Positions 57,640 through 64,000 of a DNA stretch of 64,000 nt are shown piece after piece. A model generated the notes under the pieces. The model ran no database searches. It was not told where the DNA came from and saw only the letters and a list, made by a program, of their open reading frames with translations. Source of the DNA: Selaginella tamariscina (Eukaryota; Streptophyta; Lycopodiopsida; Selaginellales; Selaginellaceae); contig PUQB01000689.1 of assembly GCA_003024785.1 (NCBI GenBank), forward strand, positions 1 to 64,000, given 5' to 3'. Both the position numbers and the translations under genes were made by a program. Within the stretch, counting starts at the first letter, position 1; each line of letters begins with the position of its first letter.

Positions 57640-60240
57640 TCGAATTTGAAGGAACATCAGAAGGAGGCATTGGTGAACTTATAGGCGGTACAACTTGTTC
57701 CTGTAGCACTCGATACCCTTTCCATTAAGGAAGGAGACTCTTAACTAAACTACGTACCATAAGCTTCGGAAAACGAACCAACACCAATTCATCAACCTTG
57801 TACTCCGCAGAAGGACGATGGTGTGAGTTGTCACATTATTGTTGTCCTACTTGTATGTGGCCTAAGTTTTTGCTGACTCTGCACGAACCAATGGAAGAAT
57901 GCTCGTCAAATATTGATCCCATGACGTAGCATTAGTAGCTCACAGTAACCGAGAAGGCAGACCCAACTCTGTCAGTAACACCAGGTCATGACCATACAAG
58001 AGCTTATATGGGGAAGTACCAATGGAACTAGTACTTTAGTGACATAAGCATATCGAAGAGATGGCAAATAACCATTCCAATCCAAATGTTAAAAGCTCAC
58101 ATACTTTGCTATCATCCCCTTGAAGGTTCTGACGAGCTACTCCACCAAACCATCTATATGAGGATGATAAGCACTTGTGAAAGTATGACGGATCCCTAGT
58201 CGAGACGTCAAAACATGAAATGCCTTAGCCATAAATGCAAGACCATTGTCCAAGAGAATTTGCTCTGGACAAGAATGCTGAAACACAACCCGATTAAGGA
58301 GAAATTGATCAACAACAGAAGCAGTCGCACTAGCAAGAGCACCAACTTCCACCTAACGAGTTAGGTAATTAAAAGCAATAATAACGTACTCGTTACCAGT
58401 AGTCGACCGCGGAAAAGATCCCATCAAATCAAATGCCACCAACTCAAACGGACGAGAAATTGCAATTGACTCCAACCGTCCTTTCAAAGTAAACAGGGGA
58501 GTATTGCGAGCTTAGCACCACACACAATTACGCACATATTGAATCACATCTCCTCGCAACTCCGGCCAATAGAAAGATCTGCACAACTTTTTCATCACAC
58601 GACGATGTCCCATGTGCCTGTCGAGAACATGAGAGTCATGGTAAACATGGAGGAAGCATGGAATGAAAACTGAAGGCACTACCAATCGTAAATGATCATT
58701 TGGATCAGTCCCCACAAAATAAAGAAGGTCGTCTTGAAGGCATTATTGCAAATGTAAATGCCTGAAAGGTAAATCATCAACAAGTAATGTAGGATTCTCA
58801 AACCCATCACGAAGCCTTCGAATCCACAGCTCAACCTTTTGAACTTCTCAAACCTCATCCAAAGACAGCAAATTTAACTTTGCATTCTGCGGGCATTGAA
58901 CGTTAAGCACAACAATTGCTGATGGTACAGAATCTTCATTCAAAAAATCCATTGATGCTGGAAACAATTGGCTCCTCAAGGGTAGAAGAAAAGAGAGAAG
59001 GTGGAAGAGGAGCTTGAGAAAGAGCATCAGCATCAGCCATAGAACTTCCTAGGCAATGAACAACTTATAAGTTGTAAATTTGAAGTTTCAAGGCCCATCG
59101 AGCAATACGACTAATCAAATTCTTCCACTTCACCAACAAAGTGACTGCTGCATGATCGCCTTCCAACAACGTCTGAGAACCATACAAGTAGGCATGGAGC
59201 TTCTCAAAACCCCAAACTGCTGCTAGACACTCCTTTTCTATCGTGGAGTAGTTCACCTCTGCTAGTTGCAACGTACAACTGATGTACACAATGGGATGTT
59301 GTTGGCCAGAGACACTCATACTCTCTTGCAGCAATACACCCCCAAGATCGATGTCAGAAGCATCTACATGCAAGATGAAAGGATGAGTGTAATCTAGGTA
59401 TGCTAAAACTGGAGGAGTCATCAACAGTTCTTTAAGATCTGCAAATGCATGCTTACAATCCTTAGACTAAACAAAAGAAGTTATTGACGACTTCAGCAAT
59501 GTCCATAACGATGTAGTACGATCTGAAAGATGATCCATCCAAACACACACTTATATGGCTTGAGCTTCAAACTAACTTCCCACAGCCAATCCAAAACCTT
59601 GCGTACATCACTGATATGCTTCTTCCATGTTCCATCCAAGTGGATTAAAACATCATCGATGAAGCCGGCAATCACTTCCGGCATATCGCAAAGAACCTTG
59701 TCCATCATACGCTAGAAAGTTGCTAGAGCATTGCTCAAACCGAAAGGCATCACCAAGAACTTATACAAGCCAAATGGCGTCTGAAAAGCAGTTTTGGGAA
59801 TGTCCATGTCAGCCATCAGAACTTGTCAATATCCAAAGGCGAGATCTAACTTGGTGAACCAACGGCTCCTCCCCATTTGATTCAAAAGGTCTATAGTATG
59901 AGGAAGTGAGTACACATCTGAAATGGTTACATCATTTAATAAGCGATAGTCGATGCAAAATCGAACGCTCCCATCTAGCTTCTTCACAAGATGAGGTTCG
60001 TACGCCCAAGGACTTTGAGATTTTCGATAACACCCGTCTCCAACATCTCCTTAACATTCGCTTGTAAGATCTTGAGCTCATTTGGTGATCAATGCTGAAC
60101 AAGTACCTTGATCGGCCTAGCATCCCCAATTGGAATAGGGTGGCATGTGGTAATCTTGGCCCCAGATGACAAGTTAAAGTTGAAAAGATCAGCATATTCT
60201 TTGAGTTGATCAACGACTGCAGCACGATAATCTTCTAATG
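57640..60240 (-). pseudogene. Gypsy pol remnant (RT, RNase H, integrase)
   Basis: RT pieces: FIDDVLIHLDGTWKKHI (59600-59660) and KLKPYKCVFG. RNase H: HVDASDIDLGGVLLQE and TIEKECLAAVWGFEKLHAYL (59160-59370). Integrase: the zinc domain HDSHVLDRHMGHRRVMKKLC (58590-58650), the second Asp region with changed context (LLDNGLAFMAKAF, 58200-58260) and AYHPHIDGLVE with the catalytic Glu region. Stops and frameshifts are numerous, so it is non-functional. Confidence 0.88.
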
Positions 60241-60859
60241 GATCCAGAGAGGGAAAGGGGAAGAACATGAAGGGAAGATGGCTGGAAGTAAGGGTGAAAC
60301 AAAAGTGATAAAAGCAGAGGTGGAAGCAGATGGACAAAGTGGAATAAAAGTAAGAGAAATAGAAGAAAAATGAGGGAAAGTCAAATAGAGGGGAGACTTT
60401 TTAAAGTCACACTTGGCATGATTGCGAGTCAACCAATTCATACCAAGAATAAGGTGAAAAGCTTGACTTGGCACCACCCGTAGAGATTGAAGCTCAAGCC
60501 ACGATCGTCCACATGAACAATGATGTCAATTTTATCCCGCGAACAAGCATGAGTGTGTCCATTGCCGTACAAAATGAAGATTGATTTTACCGCACGACGC
60601 AAATGAAGGCTACAACATGTAGCAACAGACTAAGAAATAAAGGACAAACTCAAACCTATATCCACCAACACTGAAAGGAAAACAGGACGTGGCGTGTTAT
60701 TAAATCAAGTTTGAAAAGTAAAGACTGGATGAACTGGTGCTTAGTGAACCCCTTGATGATACTCCCGAAAGAAAGATGGAGGGATCACTAACTTATTCCC
60801 CCTCTACTTGTGCGATTCATCATTTCTCGGAAGATCTATCACATCAAGACCTTTTACTG

Positions 60860-61622
60860 CAGCGGTGCCAATCAAACATTATTGACCCCAAGGCCTCCAC
60901 CTCGAAAATGGGGGACGCCAATCAGGAAATTGTTGACAGCGCCGATACGTGTGTCCAACCTCATCACACGCCCAACAATGAACTGCACGTCCACGGGCCC
61001 AACCTTGTGTTGGTACATGAGCAGCAACAACATCAACCTCCATTGGAGTAGGACCATCCCCCCACATAAAATGGAACGAGAGAACGTGAGGAGAGGTGAT
61101 GACTCATATCGTTGTGCTAGCCTCAAAGCATCGTCAAGAGTCACTGGAGCTAGTGCATGCACAAGCCCCACAAGGTCTTGACAAAGTGCTGGCCACAACA
61201 TACCTAACTTGATGTATTCTAACATATTAGGCTCTGCAGTAGCAAAAGGCTCAAAAGCGAACACCAAACTGCATCACTAACTCAGATGGTTCTTAACGAA
61301 TACGATGCAATTGTTGAAAAGCATCATCACAGTCGTCCGCATGCCCAAATGCATGTTTGAAGATCTTTGAAAGAATACTCTAATCCTTATGAGTTGCAAC
61401 GTCCAGACCATTGTACCATTGCAACGCCGTCCCATGCAGGCAAGTAAGAAACTCGCGCAAACACTGAGCACCATCCCATGAATGATATGTGGCGACCACG
61501 GTGAAGTGGTCAAACCAATGGTACACATCATCCCTAGGATTTTCGCGAAAGAAATCCGGTCGGACGCGAGGATTTGCAGCATGAACAGAAGGAGGAGTAC
61601 CATGGGTTGTGAATGTCGCCAT
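60860..61622 (-). pseudogene. Gypsy gag remnant with intact zinc knuckle
   Basis: The capsid core (DDVYHWFDHF, LHGTALQWYNGLD) lies at 61380-61622. After frameshifts the C-terminal part (60879-61067) contains CWACDEVGHTYRRC, a complete C-x2-C-x4-H-x4-C knuckle that binds nucleic acid. Confidence 0.85.
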
Positions 61623-61873
61623 CAGCTAAGAGTGATTATTCAGTTGCATCACATGGCATCCAACAACTGCATGACTAGTTGCTTCACAAATGAAGGATTT
61701 GCCTGTTGTGCATCCATGGACGAAAAGAGAAGAAAGGACAAAATCTACAAAGAAAGAATAGATCTAGACAATTGAGAAGCTAGATCTTAAGAAGATAAAG
61801 AAGATCTATAAAAAAAATACACAAATTTGAGGGCTCCTTAGGGACAATTAGAGGTGCCCTTCATCTCCACCAA

Positions 61874-62032
61874 TGTGAGAGTTTGGAATGTAAAAAATGT
61901 ATATCCATTAGTCCAAGAACCCTAACTTATATATAGGAGTGAGTGGTTCAGATTGAAACCAATCCGACGGCTATCAAAACCATTACGCTAATAATAATAT
62001 GTGCACATGCAACCGTACACATGGATCTCACA
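61874..62032 (-). repeat. 5' LTR of the 57-62-kb gypsy element
   Basis: On the plus strand it reads TGTGAGAG to CTCACA, so the ends form a 6-bp inverted repeat. The minus strand has CTATATATAAG (TATA). TTGGTGGAGA follows on the minus strand as the presumed primer site. Confidence 0.85.
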
Positions 62033-62374
62033 GGTTGAAATAAAATCTAATGTCCACTTTCCACTAACAGGTGGTTATTTGGTTTTTAATAAATTAAAAC
62101 AATGCCATATAATTAATTATTATTACCACTGTGCTTTTTTATAGAGTGATTAATTGAATTAAAAAGAAATTACTAGTGCATAATTTTTATTTAGCATGTT
62201 ACTAAAGAGAGTTTCTTACTTATGTATGTTATACATCATCTATGTAAAGAAGATGCACCACTCAATATGTTTAATTAAGAAAATATGTTAAATCCCTAAC
62301 TCTTTAGCAGTTCCATTATTATTTTCTTATATAAAATCATTAGTTATAATTTATTAGTATCTCTCTCTTATATA

Positions 62375-62419
<45 letters not shown>

Positions 62420-64000
62420 CATATATATTACACACAAAAATGTGAATGTGTAAAGAAAAAGAAAGATCTTTTAATTATTACATACTCTATGTATGATATA
62501 TATATATATATATATATATGTCTATTTACATAAGAATAATTTATTTTAATTGTTTATTAATTATACTTATAAGGAGATCTTTCCTCTCTTTCTTTCTATC
62601 TCCATATATAAATAAATATATAGATTTTTATACATATATAAACTAATGTTATACATGTATATGTATATATTTAAATTTAAATATAATATTTTGCATGCTT
62701 TTATTAATCTCTTACAAAACTCATGGCATTTTTAATAGTACATGATAAGTCTAAATGAAACAATATTAATTATATATAGAGAGACACAACACGTTTATGT
62801 GTTTGTATTACATATTAGAGACTCTCAAAAGATTGCATATTATCCATATTAATGCATTTACTGATGTTCTTTTTTATAAAATAAGATGACATTGTGTGTT
62901 ACTTCCATCGCCTCCCATGTATTTACTTTTCATTACTTTTCATTAGAAACTTAATTATAAAACTTAATTAATTAATCTTAGTACATGTGTTGTTCAATTA
63001 TGCTTAATAACCATAAAACCAAACAAAATTGCTTGGTTATTTGGTTACCATCGGAAAAGCCACATCCACATAGGTGCTATGTAAGTGCCTAAATAATAAA
63101 TAACTAGCAAATGGTAAAACAAATTCATGATAAAATAAATTATTTCTTTTAATAAGCAATTAACCACTCGTTAGTGGAAATTGGGCTTAAGTTTAAAATT
63201 AAAATAAAATCTAGACCATCTAATTAGAATATTAATATATAATTCTACTTTTATCTTAATTTTAAGTTCTTAGAAACATTATTTCTTAAATAAAAATTAT
63301 TTAATTAATGTAATACATACATATATACATACACACACACACACACACACAAGGTCCACTTTCCACTAACATGTGTGTGTGTGTGTGTGTTGCATTGCTA
63401 TATTTTAAACTTCAGGCTTTCACTTGTGTGACACAATAAAGAATTATTTATTTAAGGAATTTCAACCTGATGGAATTTATATCAAAATTCTTTTTTGTAA
63501 AATTTATAATTTCAAATTTTATAAACCTCTCCATTCTTAAGATTATTAGGAAAGAAAGAAAAATTTCTCATATTCTGATTATAATAGTATGACTAAAATA
63601 CTTGTATTTTTTCAAGAATATTCTTAATTAATTAACTTCAACTATTCAATAAATTTGTAGATTACTCAAACAAGAATTATAAAAAGCATTTAAAGTTCAA
63701 ACATTGAAAATGATTAATTAAGAATGCATATGAACTTTATATATAAACTTTACATCAAAACTTCATATATGTTTAATATAAATATTGATTTAAGCGAGAG
63801 CCACTTTACTTTAAAATTAATGAAATTTCTTCTTACTATTTCATTTATTTGTGTTTGAAATAAGACACGTTTTAAATGGTAGATATCTCCTTAGTATAAA
63901 TATAATGTAAAGTTGCACCATTTATTTTATGAACATATACCCTGGGGCATCATTTACACTTAGAGAAATCACCCTTGTTAGAGAAAGCACACTAAATTAC
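62033..64000. repeat. AT-rich end of window with a possible non-coding TIR element
   Basis: CCACTTTCCACTAACAGGTG (62054) and the reverse complement of 63146-63184 (CCAATTTCCACTAACGAGTG) are similar over about 38 bp and could be terminal inverted repeats of a 1.13-kb element. A third copy of TCCACTTTCCACTAACA lies at 63353. No clear target duplication was found. (TA)n lies at 62364-62412 and 62490-62519, and CA/GT at 63331-63351 and 63372-63391. I see no gene. Confidence 0.45.

Larger units (their letters stand above)
57453..62032 (-). mobile_element. Ty3/gypsy LTR retrotransposon, decayed
   Basis: LTRs at 57453-57582 and 61874-62032 bound gag, protease, RT, RNase H and integrase on the minus strand, all full of stops and frameshifts. 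GGTT lies just outside both ends (57449-57452; 62033-62036), or AGGTT if the terminal A is counted, a probable target duplication. Sequence and primer-binding site relate it to the element at 13.3-18.2 kb. It is inserted about 250 bp upstream of the Vps38-like start codon. Confidence 0.93.

Overview
The window is nuclear DNA from a land plant. It is AT-rich, its genes are interrupted by short introns (about 50-300 bp), and it carries plant-type genes: class III peroxidase, legumain/vacuolar processing enzyme, a QUASIMODO2-like pectin methyltransferase, a Vps38/UVRAG-like autophagy/endosome subunit, a Dof-type zinc finger and a PPR relic. It also holds three Ty3/gypsy LTR elements, a PIF/Harbinger transposon and MITEs. 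I cannot place the lineage reliably. CA/GT, CT/GA and AT microsatellites are very dense, including inside introns.

Layout. 1-8 kb: a cinnamoyl-CoA-reductase-like pseudogene and a 3.1-kb inverted repeat (arms about 1.5 kb) with a perfect heat-shock element in each arm. 8.2-11.8 kb: a gutted gypsy element (+) whose protease region has expanded into eleven 112-bp tandem repeats. 13.3-18.2 kb: a nearly full-length gypsy element (-) with 0.2-kb LTRs. 18.2-21.8 kb: a duplicated non-coding block, a PPR fragment and degenerate repeats. 21.8-27.1 kb: two divergently transcribed relatives of a gene family I do not recognise. Each carries two copies of a conserved block of about 75 residues, and one ends in a RING-like finger. 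A MITE and tRNA-like (SINE-like) fragments lie between them. 30.5-32.5 kb: class III peroxidase (+). 32.9-36.8 kb: QUA2-like methyltransferase (-); its 5' leader region is duplicated 1.9 kb upstream, around a single-exon Dof-like gene (-). 40.0-43.2 kb: PIF/Harbinger with a TTA target duplication, followed by a decayed second Dof-like copy. 44.7-46.4 kb: an unrecognised gene (+). 48.0 kb: a small glycine-rich protein. 51.6-54.2 kb: legumain (+), 11 exons. 55.2-57.2 kb: Vps38-like (-), 6 exons. 57.5-62.0 kb: a decayed gypsy element (-) related to the 13-18 kb one. The rest is AT-rich intergenic sequence.

Most host genes look expressed-type: exons, splice sites and key residues are conserved. 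Almost all of them nevertheless contain one or several 1-2-nt frameshifts, several at homopolymers. Either this is an assembly with residual indel errors or a large share of the genes are recent pseudogenes. The sequence alone does not decide, and every coding call should be read with that in mind. The genes do not form an obvious pathway together. The only co-organised set is the divergent pair of novel two-domain genes at 21.8-27.1 kb.
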